Assembly: GCA_023666425.1 (NCBI GenBank)
Contig: JAMPCA010000004.1
Span: 62,001 to 126,000 of the forward strand
Direction of reading: 5' to 3'
Length of the DNA stretch: 64,000 nt
DNA from: Muribaculaceae bacterium
Lineage (GTDB): Bacteria; Bacillota; Clostridia; Lachnospirales; Lachnospiraceae
Positions 1 to 8,291 of this stretch are shown one piece after another. The translations under genes were made by a program, and so were the position numbers. Every line of letters starts with the position of its first letter. Position 1 is the stretch's first letter. The notes under the pieces were generated by a model. The model did no database searches and was not told the origin of the DNA. It saw only the letters and a list, made by a program, of their open reading frames with translations.

Positions 1-243
1 AATACAGATTTACTGTTTAGAGATTTGGATTGTGCTGTTATACAGCGCATCCATCAATATAATAAAGAAAATAAGAAGAGAGATTTTGATAGTGTCAGGG
101 GAGTTTTCCTTGAAGGGAATCCAATATATGAGAATGCGGGGATAATGGAGAAAACGCATGTACAATTGTGTATTGTTAATCCTAATTGTATAAAAGGTTA
201 TTTTAAACCATTAGAGCCAAAAGCGGATTGGGTAATAGTATAA
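1..243 (+). CDS. C-terminal end of an unrecognised protein
   Basis: The reading frame is open from the first base of the window to a TAA at 241-243, so this is the last 80 codons of a longer gene whose start lies outside. A TTG at 25 could in principle start it, but the frame continues upstream and no ribosome binding site precedes that codon. The visible protein is polar, has no membrane segment, and ends with a stretch containing THVQLCIVNPNCIKGYF that looks like a conserved strand-turn-strand core. I do not recognise the family. The region is A/T-rich compared with the genes to the right. A terminator hairpin follows 16 bases after the stop. Confidence 0.6.
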   Translation, partial: NTDLLFRDLDCAVIQRIHQYNKENKKRDFDSVRGVFLEGNPIYENAGIMEKTHVQLCIVNPNCIKGYFKPLEPKADWVIV

Positions 244-258
244 GTGAAATGTGGACAT

Positions 259-300
259 ATAAGACATATCGGAAAGAAGTATCTGATGTGTCTTATTTTT
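259..300 (+). terminator. Intrinsic terminator after the partial gene
   Basis: The 12-base arms ATAAGACATATC and GATGTGTCTTAT pair with one G-U wobble around a short loop and are followed by five T residues. The hairpin ends transcription of the partial gene at the window edge and separates it from the MFS gene. Confidence 0.75.
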
Positions 301-391
301 ACGGTATCTGGAAACATTTATTAGAAATATGGATAGTCATGGTATAGTTTGGATTGTCAAAATTGTAATGATTGAAGCTATGGTGAACAGG

Positions 392-1591
392 ATGAAAAAC
401 CAGTACAATAAAACAATCACGGCCTGCTTTGTGGGATATATTGTGCAGGCCATTGTCAATAATTTTACGCCGCTGCTGTTTCTGACTTTTCAGAAAAGCT
501 ACCATATACCGCTCTCACAGATTACGTTGCTGGTGACGTTCAATTTTGGAATACAGCTTTTGATTGATCTGCTTTCGGTCGGATTTGTGGATAAGCTCGG
601 ATACCGGGCGTCTATGATTCTGGCGCATATCCTGTCGGCAGGAGGCCTGCTCCTTCTTACGGTATTGCCGGAGCTGTCAGCCTCTCCCTTTGCCGGTATT
701 TTGATTTCAGTCATGGTGTACGCTGTCGGGGGAGGCCTGCTGGAGGTTCTTGTAAGTCCGGTCGTGGAGGCGTGTCCCTCCGAAAATAAAGAGCGGGCGA
801 TGAGTATGCTGCATTCTTTCTACTGTTGGGGACATGCGGGAATCGTGCTGCTCTCCACACTGTTTTTTCATGTGGCAGGAATACAAAACTGGAAAATACT
901 GGCGGTCATCTGGGCACTGGTTCCGGTTGGCAACGCGTTTGCATTTTCAAAGGTTCCCATGGCGTCACTCATGGAGGAGGGAGAGCGCGGCTTAAGCCTG
1001 AAGGAGCTGCTTTGCCTGAAGACTTTTTGGGTATTGTTTATTATGATGCTGTGTGCCGGGGCGAGCGAGCAGGCGGTGAGCCAGTGGGCTTCTGTATTTG
1101 CGGAGAAGGGACTGGGGATTTCCAAGACGACGGGGGATCTGGCGGGGCCGATGGCGTTCGCGGTTTTTATGGGGACAGCGAGAGCCTTCTATGGAAAATA
1201 TGGCGGCCGTATCCGTCTGGAGCGTTTTATGGTTTATAGCTGTATCCTGTGCATTCTCTCCTATCTGGGAATCTCACTTTTGCCCATTCCGCAGCTTAGT
1301 CTGGCGGCCTGCATGGTCTGCGGTCTTTCGGTCGGTATTATGTGGCCGGGCACGTTTAGCAGGGCATCGGCGGCGCTGCCGGGGGGAGGCACGGCTATGT
1401 TTGCCCTGCTGGCGTTAGGCGGCGATATTGGCTGTTCCGGGGGACCGACGGTGGTTGGGGTGGTGTCAGGCGCTCTGGGGGACAATCTGAAAGCGGGGAT
1501 TCTGGCGGGAATTGTCTTTCCGGTATTGCTGCTGGCGGGAATTTATCTTTGCAGGAAAAGCGGGCAGGGAGAGAATTGCAATCGGAATTAG
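392..1591 (+). CDS. MFS family transporter (12 TM)
   Basis: This 399-aa, very hydrophobic protein has about twelve membrane segments and an MFS motif A-like loop after the second helix (FVDKLGYR), so it is a major facilitator superfamily permease in the cytoplasmic membrane. The substrate cannot be told from sequence. ATGs also occur at 329, 368 and 380. I chose 392 because GGTGA lies five bases upstream and because the decayed copy of this gene at 9214 shows similarity starting exactly at the matching ATG. A TATAGT box near 352 may be its promoter. The gene lies directly upstream of the ATP-grasp/alpha-E cluster. The remnant at the far end of that cluster suggests the transporter belongs to the same functional unit, perhaps moving the substrate or product of those enzymes. 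Confidence 0.85.
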   Translation: MKNQYNKTITACFVGYIVQAIVNNFTPLLFLTFQKSYHIPLSQITLLVTFNFGIQLLIDLLSVGFVDKLGYRASMILAHILSAGGLLLLTVLPELSASPFAGILISVMVYAVGGGLLEVLVSPVVEACPSENKERAMSMLHSFYCWGHAGIVLLSTLFFHVAGIQNWKILAVIWALVPVGNAFAFSKVPMASLMEEGERGLSLKELLCLKTFWVLFIMMLCAGASEQAVSQWASVFAEKGLGISKTTGDLAGPMAFAVFMGTARAFYGKYGGRIRLERFMVYSCILCILSYLGISLLPIPQLSLAACMVCGLSVGIMWPGTFSRASAALPGGGTAMFALLALGGDIGCSGGPTVVGVVSGALGDNLKAGILAGIVFPVLLLAGIYLCRKSGQGENCNRN

Positions 1592-1621
1592 AGAAGCCGT
1601 CGAACATGTGCACATTTTTGG

Positions 1622-1650
1622 TTGAAATCCGCAGGAAATGATGGTATTAT
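1622..1650 (+). promoter_or_regulatory. Sigma-A promoter of the PEP-synthase-like gene
   Basis: TTGAAA at 1622-1627, a 17-base spacer and TATTAT at 1645-1650 make a good sigma-A promoter. It lies after the MFS stop and fires into the leader hairpin at 1676, not straight into a coding region. Confidence 0.65.
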
Positions 1651-1675
1651 ATATAAATAAAATACAATCAACGAC

Positions 1676-1712
1676 AAAGGAGTCGGCAATATTTGTTGCT
1701 GTCTCCTTTTTT
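1676..1712 (+). terminator. Leader hairpin with T-tract (possible attenuator)
   Basis: The arms AAAGGAGTCGGCAA (1676-1689) and TTGCTGTCTCCTTT (1696-1709) pair with one mismatch around a six-base loop and run into six T residues. It has the form of an intrinsic terminator but sits about 25 bases downstream of a promoter and 80 bases before the next start codon. It may end MFS read-through, attenuate the downstream gene, or do both. Confidence 0.65.
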
Positions 1713-1792
1713 ATTTGGAAATCATGTACTGGAACTGCATATGGCAGCCATGCAGTTATGATCTGCTTTTAAAAAGCTACGGAGGTGTGGAT

Positions 1793-4375
1793 ATGGCAGC
1801 ATTTGAAAGAATTTTATCAGGAATACCGGAAATGGACAGGGCACTGGATTCCATCAGGCTGGGTGACAATGTTGTATGGCAGGTAACAGGTCTGGAGGAG
1901 TTTACAGTATTTATGAAGCCTTATGTGAAGCAGGCGGTATCGGACGGAAGAAATCTGATTTATATTCGTTTTGCGGATCATGCACCTTTGCTGGAAGAAC
2001 AGGAGGGGCTTCGCATCATCCATGTTCCGCTTTCGCACAGATTTGAAACATTTACAGTGGAAATCCATAATATCATTGAAAAAGAGGGAAAAGATGCGTT
2101 CTATGTCTTTGACTGTCTTTCGGAATTACAGACGGCATGGGCAACGGATCTTATGATGGGGAATTTTTTTAGTCTTACATGCCCGTTTCTGTTTGAACTG
2201 GATACAGTGGCATATTTTCCGGTGATCAGGGGGATGCATTCTTTTGAAGCGGTTGCAAAAATACGGGATACAACGCAGCTGTTCTTTGATGTGTATAGCG
2301 GGCAGGGACTGTATTATGTACGTCCGATGAAGGTGTGGAGACGGTATTCTGAAACCATGTTCATGCCTCACAAATATGACGCCGGAAACGGAGCATTTCT
2401 GCCGCTTACGGATGGAGTACAGGTAAGCCATTTTTATCAGACCGTCAATAAGGGAAAGAGAATGGATGCATCACGGAACATGGACAGCTGGGACCGTTTT
2501 TTTGATCTGACAGTGCAGATGCATGGGCAGGGGATGGATGTGACGCAAAACTGTGAACGGATGTGTAACATTATGATGAGCAGGGATGAAAAGATGCGCA
2601 CAATGATCAAGAAAAATTTTGAGCCGGAGGATTATTTTGAAATTAAGGACAGAATGATTGGAACGGGACTGATTGGCGGAAAAGCCTGTGGAATGCTTCT
2701 TGCAAGAAAAATTATCGAAAATACCCGGACAGACCTTTTCCAGAGGTTAGAGCCGCACGATTCATTTTATATTGGTTCGGATGTATTCTATACATATATT
2801 GTCTATAACGGTTTTTGGGATCTTCGGATTAAGCAGAGGACGAAGGAGGGATATTTTGCTTATGCGGATGAATTTGCAGGGAAAATTATGGAGGGTAGTT
2901 TTCCGGCAGCAGAAAAAGAAAGTTTTTGCAGATTATTAGATTATTATGGTTCCAATCCAATCATTGTCCGTTCCAGCAGCATACTGGAGGATGGATTTGG
3001 AAATGCTTTTGCCGGAAAATATGAATCCGTATTCTGTGCAAATAGCGGAACGCTGGAGGAACGTCTGGCAGATTTTGAGCAGGCCTGCCGGATAGTCTAT
3101 GCAAGTACAATGTGCCAGTCTGCCCTTGATTACCGGGCGCGCAGGGGAATGGATCAAAGGGATGAACAGATGGCGCTTTTAGTACAGCGCGTGTCAGGCT
3201 CGTTTTATGGGGATTTTTTTATGCCATGTGCGGCAGGCGTGGGATATTCCTACAGCCCTTATAAATTCATTGAATCTATAGACCAGAGTGCAGGGATGCT
3301 GCGTCTTGTCATGGGGCTTGGAACCGGCGCTGTTGACAGGGTGCAGGGGTCTTATCCAAGACTTGTGGGTATGGACAGACCCTGGCTTACGGTGCATGGC
3401 TCTGCCAGCGGGAAACATCAGTATTCCCAGCGTAAGGTGGATGTGATCCATATCCCTGCAAGGCGGGTAGAACACTGGGATTTTGAGAAAATAAGGGAAC
3501 GGATTCCGGCTTATATGTTAAGGCTGTTTTTGGAACATGATTTTGATGCGGAGCGTATGTTTCGTGAACGGGGACAAAACAGAGAGATTTTCTTTGTTTC
3601 CTGTGAAGGGCTGGTCCGGAATGAAAGCCTGATGGGGATGATGAGGGATATTTTATCAGAAATCCAGAAAGAATATGATTATCCTGTGGATATAGAGTAT
3701 ACCATTAACGTTGCTGCGGATGGAGAATTTGTAGTAAATTTATTGCAGTGCCGCCCGCTGCAGATTGCAGGCAGTGCGGAAAACATATCCCTGCCGGACG
3801 TCTGCAGAAAAGAAGACATTCTGTTTGAGTGTGTGGAGTCTGCGATGGGACTCCCATGTGAAATTCCTCTGGATCTGATTGTGTTCATTGATCCGGTAAA
3901 ATATTACGAAATGCCGTATAAAGATAAATACCGGATTGCAGGTGCTGTCAATAAGATTAACTGGAAATACAGGGAAGAGAAAAAACATATGCTGCTCATG
4001 GCGCCGGGAAGAATCGGAACCTCTTCACCAGAGCTTGGCGTACCCACATCTTTTGCCGATATCAGTGAATTTGACGCAATCTGCGAGATTGCGGAAAGCA
4101 GGGCAGGGTATATGCCGGAACTGTCTTTTGGAAGTCATTTTTTTCAGGATCTGGTGGAAGCGGAGATTACATACATTGCCATTTTTGGAAATGAGAGGAC
4201 ATTGCTGTTTCAGCCGGAACTTCTGCAGGAATGCGGGAATATTTTTAGCCAGATTGCAGAAAACGAAAGGGAACTTGGGGAAGTGATTCAGGTATATGAT
4301 GTCCGCAGTGTTCATGCGCATCTTTACCATGATATCAGCAAAGGAAAAGTATTGTGCATATTTCATGGTAAATAG
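1793..4375 (+). CDS. PEP-synthase-like ATP-binding protein with degenerate KaiC-like N-terminus
   Basis: The protein has 860 aa. The ATG at 1793 has GGAGGT six bases upstream, whereas the in-frame TTG at 1715 overlaps the leader hairpin. Residues 1 to about 230 resemble a KaiC/RadA-type ATPase (opening LSGIPEMDRAL), but where a Walker A loop belongs there is VTGLEEFTVF, so this domain should not bind ATP. Residues about 285-640 match the PEP synthase/PPDK ATP-binding fold: GLIGGKACG near 293, RSSSILED near 392, GVGYSYSP near 481, GLGTGAVDR near 507. The C-terminal part has APGRIGTSSPELGVP (about 737) and GSHFFQDL (about 779), a module seen in PEP-synthase-like proteins. I see no swivelling phosphohistidine domain and no PEP-binding barrel, so it is not a true PEP synthase. 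It probably transfers phosphate to an unknown acceptor. It is the first gene of the ATP-grasp cluster. Confidence 0.75.
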   Translation: MAAFERILSGIPEMDRALDSIRLGDNVVWQVTGLEEFTVFMKPYVKQAVSDGRNLIYIRFADHAPLLEEQEGLRIIHVPLSHRFETFTVEIHNIIEKEGKDAFYVFDCLSELQTAWATDLMMGNFFSLTCPFLFELDTVAYFPVIRGMHSFEAVAKIRDTTQLFFDVYSGQGLYYVRPMKVWRRYSETMFMPHKYDAGNGAFLPLTDGVQVSHFYQTVNKGKRMDASRNMDSWDRFFDLTVQMHGQGMDVTQNCERMCNIMMSRDEKMRTMIKKNFEPEDYFEIKDRMIGTGLIGGKACGMLLARKIIENTRTDLFQRLEPHDSFYIGSDVFYTYIVYNGFWDLRIKQRTKEGYFAYADEFAGKIMEGSFPAAEKESFCRLLDYYGSNPIIVRSSSILEDGFGNAFAGKYESVFCANSGTLEERLADFEQACRIVYASTMCQSALDYRARRGMDQRDEQMALLVQRVSGSFYGDFFMPCAAGVGYSYSPYKFIESIDQSAGMLRLVMGLGTGAVDRVQGSYPRLVGMDRPWLTVHGSASGKHQYSQRKVDVIHIPARRVEHWDFEKIRERIPAYMLRLFLEHDFDAERMFRERGQNREIFFVSCEGLVRNESLMGMMRDILSEIQKEYDYPVDIEYTINVAADGEFVVNLLQCRPLQIAGSAENISLPDVCRKEDILFECVESAMGLPCEIPLDLIVFIDPVKYYEMPYKDKYRIAGAVNKINWKYREEKKHMLLMAPGRIGTSSPELGVPTSFADISEFDAICEIAESRAGYMPELSFGSHFFQDLVEAEITYIAIFGNERTLLFQPELLQECGNIFSQIAENERELGEVIQVYDVRSVHAHLYHDISKGKVLCIFHGK

Positions 4376-4400
4376 GAGCTGAGAATAATAATAGAAAAAC

Positions 4401-4429
4401 TTGACACCTCATTAAAAAAGGAATATACT
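4401..4429 (+). promoter_or_regulatory. Strong sigma-A promoter of the ATP-grasp operon
   Basis: A perfect TTGACA at 4401-4406, a 17-base spacer and TATACT at 4424-4429. It lies just after the stop of the PEP-synthase-like gene and drives the four or five overlapping genes that follow, again through a leader hairpin. Confidence 0.85.
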
Positions 4430-4447
4430 GTACTTGATTTTAAGAAC

Positions 4448-4480
4448 AAAGGCGTTCTGCGGTAAGCAGAGCGCCTTTTG
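4448..4480 (+). terminator. Leader hairpin of the ATP-grasp operon (possible attenuator)
   Basis: The 13-base arms AAAGGCGTTCTGC (4448-4460) and GCAGAGCGCCTTT (4466-4478) pair fully with one G-U wobble around the loop GGTAA, followed by a weak T-tract (TTTTGCATTTT). It starts 18 bases after the -10 box. It repeats the promoter, ACAAAGG hairpin, gene layout found before the previous gene. Confidence 0.7.
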
Positions 4481-4515
4481 CATTTTAAAGGAATTACATG
4501 GAAGGAGGAATCGTT

Positions 4516-5835
4516 ATGCGGCAGTTGGAGTTATTAAGGCATACGGACAAGATTAACGAACTGTTGGCACGCTACGGAGTAAAGTTTGGCATTTATAAAG
4601 ATAATGTTTTCAAAGAACAGCTATTTCCATTTGACTCCATACCGAGAATTATTAAACATGATGAATTTACCTTTTTGGAAAAAGGTTTAAAGCAGCGTGT
4701 TATGGCTCTGAATTTATTTTTAAAGGATATATACAGCAGGAAGCAGATCGTGAAAGACAAGATTGTTCCGGAGGATTTTATTTTTGCTTCCAGCGGTTAT
4801 ATGGCAGAGTGTGAAGGGACGGCTCCGCCCCGGGGGATTTATTCCCATATATCCGGTATTGATCTGGTAAAGGGGAAAGATGAAAACTGGTACATACTGG
4901 AAGATAACCTGCGGGTGCCGTCCGGTGCATCCTATCCCATGATTGCGAGGGATTTGTGCAGGAGAAGTTCCCCGGATACTTTTCGCGATTACAGACTGGA
5001 AGATAACCGGAATTATGCGGATTTGCTTCGAAAAACAATGGACTATGTGAATCCGGGTGGACATACTGTGATTTTGACGCCGGGCAGATATAACGCAGCA
5101 TATTTTGAACATTCTTATCTGGCGGAAAAGACGGGGGCGCATCTGGCAACCGGCTCGGAACTGATGGTGGAAAATGATATACTGTACTATATTTCATCCA
5201 GTGGAACGAAAGAACGGGTGGGGGCTGTATACCGCAGAATATCGGATGAATATCTGGATCCGATGAATTTCAATCCGGAATCCCTGATTGGTATTCCGCA
5301 TATTTATGAAGTGTTCCGCAAGGGAAATGTGGCGCTCCTGAATGCACCGGGGAATGGAGTGGCAGATGATAAGGGAATTTATTATTTTGTTCCGAAGATG
5401 ATCCGCTATTATCTGGATGAGAAACCAATTCTAAGTAATGCGCCGACATATCTGCCATTTTATGAGGAGGATATGAACTATGTTTTGACCCACTTTGATG
5501 ATCTGGTTCTGAAAGATGTGGCAGAGGCGGGGGGATATGGCGTTGTCTTTGGAAATTCCATGACAAAACAGCAAAAGGAGAATTTTATCGCTCTGCTAAA
5601 GAAAGAACCGAGACGCTTCATTGCACAGGAAGTCATTGATTTTCAGGATCTGGACATCGTGGACAGTGGGGAGATTGTACCAAGGAAAGCAGACCTTCGG
5701 GCTTTTGTGTTAATGGCGGAGGAGCCGATGGTGTGGAAGAGCGGTCTGACACGGTTTTCCAGAAATACAGATTCGTTCATCGTGAATTCATCACAGGGAG
5801 GAGGTTTTAAGGACACATGGGTATTATATCAGTAG
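4516..5835 (+). CDS. Circularly permuted ATP-grasp type 2 protein
   Basis: This 439-aa protein belongs to the circularly permuted ATP-grasp family (COG2308). Hallmarks in order are the ISGIDLVKGKDENWYILEDN block near residue 115, NLRVPSGASYP, the strongly conserved AVYRRISDEYLDP, LLNAPGNGVADDKGIY, and the C-terminal NSSQGGGFKDTWVL. ATP-grasp enzymes use ATP to join a carboxylate to an amine or thiol, so an amide or peptide ligase activity is expected, but the substrate is unknown. The start at 4516 has AAGGAGG seven bases upstream; the ATG at 4498 is less well placed. The 3' end overlaps the alpha-E gene by 19 bases, which implies tight translational coupling. It is a little shorter than typical family members of about 470 aa. 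Confidence 0.88.
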   Translation: MRQLELLRHTDKINELLARYGVKFGIYKDNVFKEQLFPFDSIPRIIKHDEFTFLEKGLKQRVMALNLFLKDIYSRKQIVKDKIVPEDFIFASSGYMAECEGTAPPRGIYSHISGIDLVKGKDENWYILEDNLRVPSGASYPMIARDLCRRSSPDTFRDYRLEDNRNYADLLRKTMDYVNPGGHTVILTPGRYNAAYFEHSYLAEKTGAHLATGSELMVENDILYYISSSGTKERVGAVYRRISDEYLDPMNFNPESLIGIPHIYEVFRKGNVALLNAPGNGVADDKGIYYFVPKMIRYYLDEKPILSNAPTYLPFYEEDMNYVLTHFDDLVLKDVAEAGGYGVVFGNSMTKQQKENFIALLKKEPRRFIAQEVIDFQDLDIVDSGEIVPRKADLRAFVLMAEEPMVWKSGLTRFSRNTDSFIVNSSQGGGFKDTWVLYQ

Positions 5836-6479
5836 AACAGGCAGACCATTTATTTTGGCTGGGAAGATATACGGAACGTGTATATACCACACTCCGCCTC
5901 TATTTCCTGAGATTTGACAGCATGATTGATGAAGCGGCTGATAGTTACCAGGCATTTTGTGCATCTGTTGACATTCCGAATATTTATCTGTCAAAGGAAG
6001 ATTTTCTGAAACGCTATCCCTTTGATGCGCAGAATCCGGATTCCATTATCAGTAACCTGAACCGGGCATATGATAATGCGATTGTACTCAGGGAGAGCAT
6101 TGGATCTGAAGCACTGTCCTATATCCAGCTTGCGGTTTATGATATGAATAAGGCGGCAGCCAGTCAGGCACCCCTGATAGAGCTGCAGTACCTTCTTGAC
6201 CATATTTTATCATTCTGGGGGGTTGCAGATGACCAGATTGATTCGGAACAGGTGCGGAATATGATTAAGGCAGGAAAACGGATTGAGCGCATTGATATGT
6301 ATGCGCGGCTGAAAAAATCAAAAGAGGAACTGGTACGGGAAGTCTGCCGCATGATTCCGAGAGTGGAGCGGAGCGGGCTGACGTATGATAGGGCCAGCCT
6401 CGAAGAAGTGAAAAGACTTGTGGAAAATCCTGATTTGGATTACTATAAAATTGTATCAAATGTTGAGGCAGTTATATAG
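5817..6479 (+). CDS. Alpha-E domain protein (DUF403), short form
   Basis: The 220-aa, mostly helical protein starts with the family signature HLFWLGRYTERV. Alpha-E proteins (COG2307) are almost always encoded beside permuted ATP-grasp enzymes and transglutaminases. Their biochemical role is unknown; they may be a scaffold or co-ligase. The usual length is about 300 residues, so this is a compact version, and it is not truncated by a visible frameshift because the frame ends cleanly. The start lies inside the last seven codons of the ATP-grasp gene (19-base overlap), and the transglutaminase gene follows 22 bases after the stop. Confidence 0.85.
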   Translation: MGIISVEQADHLFWLGRYTERVYTTLRLYFLRFDSMIDEAADSYQAFCASVDIPNIYLSKEDFLKRYPFDAQNPDSIISNLNRAYDNAIVLRESIGSEALSYIQLAVYDMNKAAASQAPLIELQYLLDHILSFWGVADDQIDSEQVRNMIKAGKRIERIDMYARLKKSKEELVREVCRMIPRVERSGLTYDRASLEEVKRLVENPDLDYYKIVSNVEAVI

Positions 6480-6501
6480 TTTACAGGTTAGGAGTGAATT
6501 T

Positions 6502-7287
6502 ATGGCGGTGCTGCATTATGAATATAAGATGGAGATAAAATATGAGGAATATGTCGGCAGATGTTATTTTACAATCAAGTGTATCCCAAGGGAAGATGCG
6601 AGACAACACTTATTGAAAAGGAAAATTTCACTGTTACCGGAGACCGGGTATTCATTCGGGGAGGATTCCTTTGGAAACAGCCAGATTTATGGATGTGAGA
6701 CAGAGCCTCATAAACAGTTTGTTTTCCAGACGTCTGGTGAGGTGGAAATTCTTCAGACAGATTATGAAGAGGAACTTAGGGATGAGCTGACTGGGATTTT
6801 TCGTGCGCCTCATGGAAAGTGCATACCAGGTTCCGGGATTTCAGAATATTATCAATCTTATGACTTTACAAAATGCGGCGGCCATTACGACATCTGCGAG
6901 GCATGGATGCATCGGCTGCATCAGGATTTTTCCTATGTGCCGGGAGCCACGCAGGTGCAGACCACGGCAGAGGAGGCGTGGGAGCTTGGCAGGGGCGTCT
7001 GTCAGGACTATGCGCATATTTATGTCACGCTGCTTCGTATGGCGGGAATCCCTGCCCGTTATGTGTGCGGGCTGATTATCGGTGAGGGGGCGAGCCATGC
7101 GTGGGCAGAGGCACTTTGTGATAACCGCTGGGTGGCATTTGACCCGACGAATGACTGTCTGGTGCTGGATCATTATATAAAGCTTGGCCATGGGAGAGAT
7201 GCAGCAGACTGTGCGATTAACCGTGGGCTTATGTGGAACAGTGGAGCACAGTCACAAAAGATAGATGTTTTGGTGAAAAAGGTTTGA
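6502..7287 (+). CDS. Transglutaminase-like cysteine protease, ATP-grasp cluster type
   Basis: The 261-aa protein has an N-terminal strand-rich region (about residues 1-110, the bacterial transglutaminase-like N-terminal type) followed by the papain-like transglutaminase core. The catalytic triad is visible as Cys167 in RGVCQDYAH, His199 in SHAWAE and Asp214 in AFDPTND. The family usually cleaves or transfers amide bonds, often peptides built by the neighbouring ligase. No signal peptide is seen, so it should act in the cytoplasm. The ATG at 6502 is preceded by TAGGAG with seven bases spacing; the frame extends upstream into the alpha-E gene but without a ribosome binding site. It is the fourth gene of the cluster. 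Confidence 0.87.
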   Translation: MAVLHYEYKMEIKYEEYVGRCYFTIKCIPREDARQHLLKRKISLLPETGYSFGEDSFGNSQIYGCETEPHKQFVFQTSGEVEILQTDYEEELRDELTGIFRAPHGKCIPGSGISEYYQSYDFTKCGGHYDICEAWMHRLHQDFSYVPGATQVQTTAEEAWELGRGVCQDYAHIYVTLLRMAGIPARYVCGLIIGEGASHAWAEALCDNRWVAFDPTNDCLVLDHYIKLGHGRDAADCAINRGLMWNSGAQSQKIDVLVKKV

Positions 7288-7331
7288 AACTGTTTGTATC
7301 GCTGATACAAAAGGCAGTGGAATGGAGTAAT

Positions 7332-8291
7332 ATGATAAAAACAATAGCATCCGTGGGGCTTCCGGTGGATGAAAAGCTTGAGATTAAAAAGAACCGTATT
7401 TTGCCTGAAGAAGTCATGTCATCCATAGATAGCATGAAACGAATCAGCATTGTTACGGGTATTCATGGAGATGAGCTGGAGGGGCAGTATGTCTGTTTTG
7501 AACTACAGCGCCGTATCGGGCAGAACAGGGAATGTCTTGCGGGGATTGTGGACATTTACCCGGCAATGAATCCATTAGGCATTGATTCCATTACCAGGGG
7601 AATCCCGGCATTTGATTTAGATATGAACCGCTTGTTTCCCGGAGATATTAACGGAAGCATGATGGAATATGTGACAGCCCGGATTATGGAGGACGTGGCA
7701 GGATCTGACTGTGTATTGGATATCCATGCCAGCAATATTTATCTGACGGAGATACCGCAGATTCGAATCAATGAACTGCATCAGGATACTCTGGTGCCGG
7801 TGGCAGAGGCCGCAAATGTTGATTTTATCTGGGTGCATGGAGCCAGTACTGTGTTGGAGGCGACCTTTGCGCATAGTTTAAATACTGTGGGGACACCGGT
7901 GCTGGTCGTGGAAATGGGTGTGGGGATGCGGATTACGCAGAGCTACGGAGACCAGATGGTGGATGGGATTTTTAATTTGATGAAAAAGATGGGGATTTGG
8001 ACAGGGGAAGTGAATCCGGTCAGAAAACCGATGATTTCCCGAAATCCGGAGGATGTCAGCTATTTGAATGCCAGTGTTGGCGGTGTGTTTATTCCGGCTG
8101 TGCAGCATGGCGCAAAAATGAAACAGGGGGAACGGATTGGGCGTATTGTAGATCCGTTATATGGAGAGGTGCTGGATGAAGTGTGTGCACCGGAAGACGG
8201 TATGCTGTTTACTATAAGGAATTACCCCATTGTTGTCGAGGGTTCCCTGATGGGGCGGCTGCTGAAAAAGGAGGTGTGCGGATATGAATAA
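7332..8291 (+). CDS. AstE/AspA-family zinc deacylase, catalytic paralog
   Basis: The 319-aa protein belongs to the succinylglutamate desuccinylase/aspartoacylase family, zinc-dependent amidohydrolases related to M14 carboxypeptidases that remove an acyl group from an amino acid. All three zinc ligands are present: His45 and Glu48 in GIHGDELEG, and His132 in VLDIHASN. The arginine-bearing MNRLFPG motif is also present. The ATG at 7332 has GGAG four bases upstream; the frame is open back to 7233 inside the transglutaminase gene, which would make a 352-aa form without a good ribosome binding site. The last eight bases overlap the start of its paralog. It could trim or release the product of the ATP-grasp ligase. 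Confidence 0.83.
   Translation: MIKTIASVGLPVDEKLEIKKNRILPEEVMSSIDSMKRISIVTGIHGDELEGQYVCFELQRRIGQNRECLAGIVDIYPAMNPLGIDSITRGIPAFDLDMNRLFPGDINGSMMEYVTARIMEDVAGSDCVLDIHASNIYLTEIPQIRINELHQDTLVPVAEAANVDFIWVHGASTVLEATFAHSLNTVGTPVLVVEMGVGMRITQSYGDQMVDGIFNLMKKMGIWTGEVNPVRKPMISRNPEDVSYLNASVGGVFIPAVQHGAKMKQGERIGRIVDPLYGEVLDEVCAPEDGMLFTIRNYPIVVEGSLMGRLLKKEVCGYE

Noticed and set aside
1715-1792. TTG start for the PEP-synthase-like gene
   Set aside because: The TTG follows directly on the leader hairpin T-tract with no ribosome binding site; the ATG at 1793 has GGAGGT.
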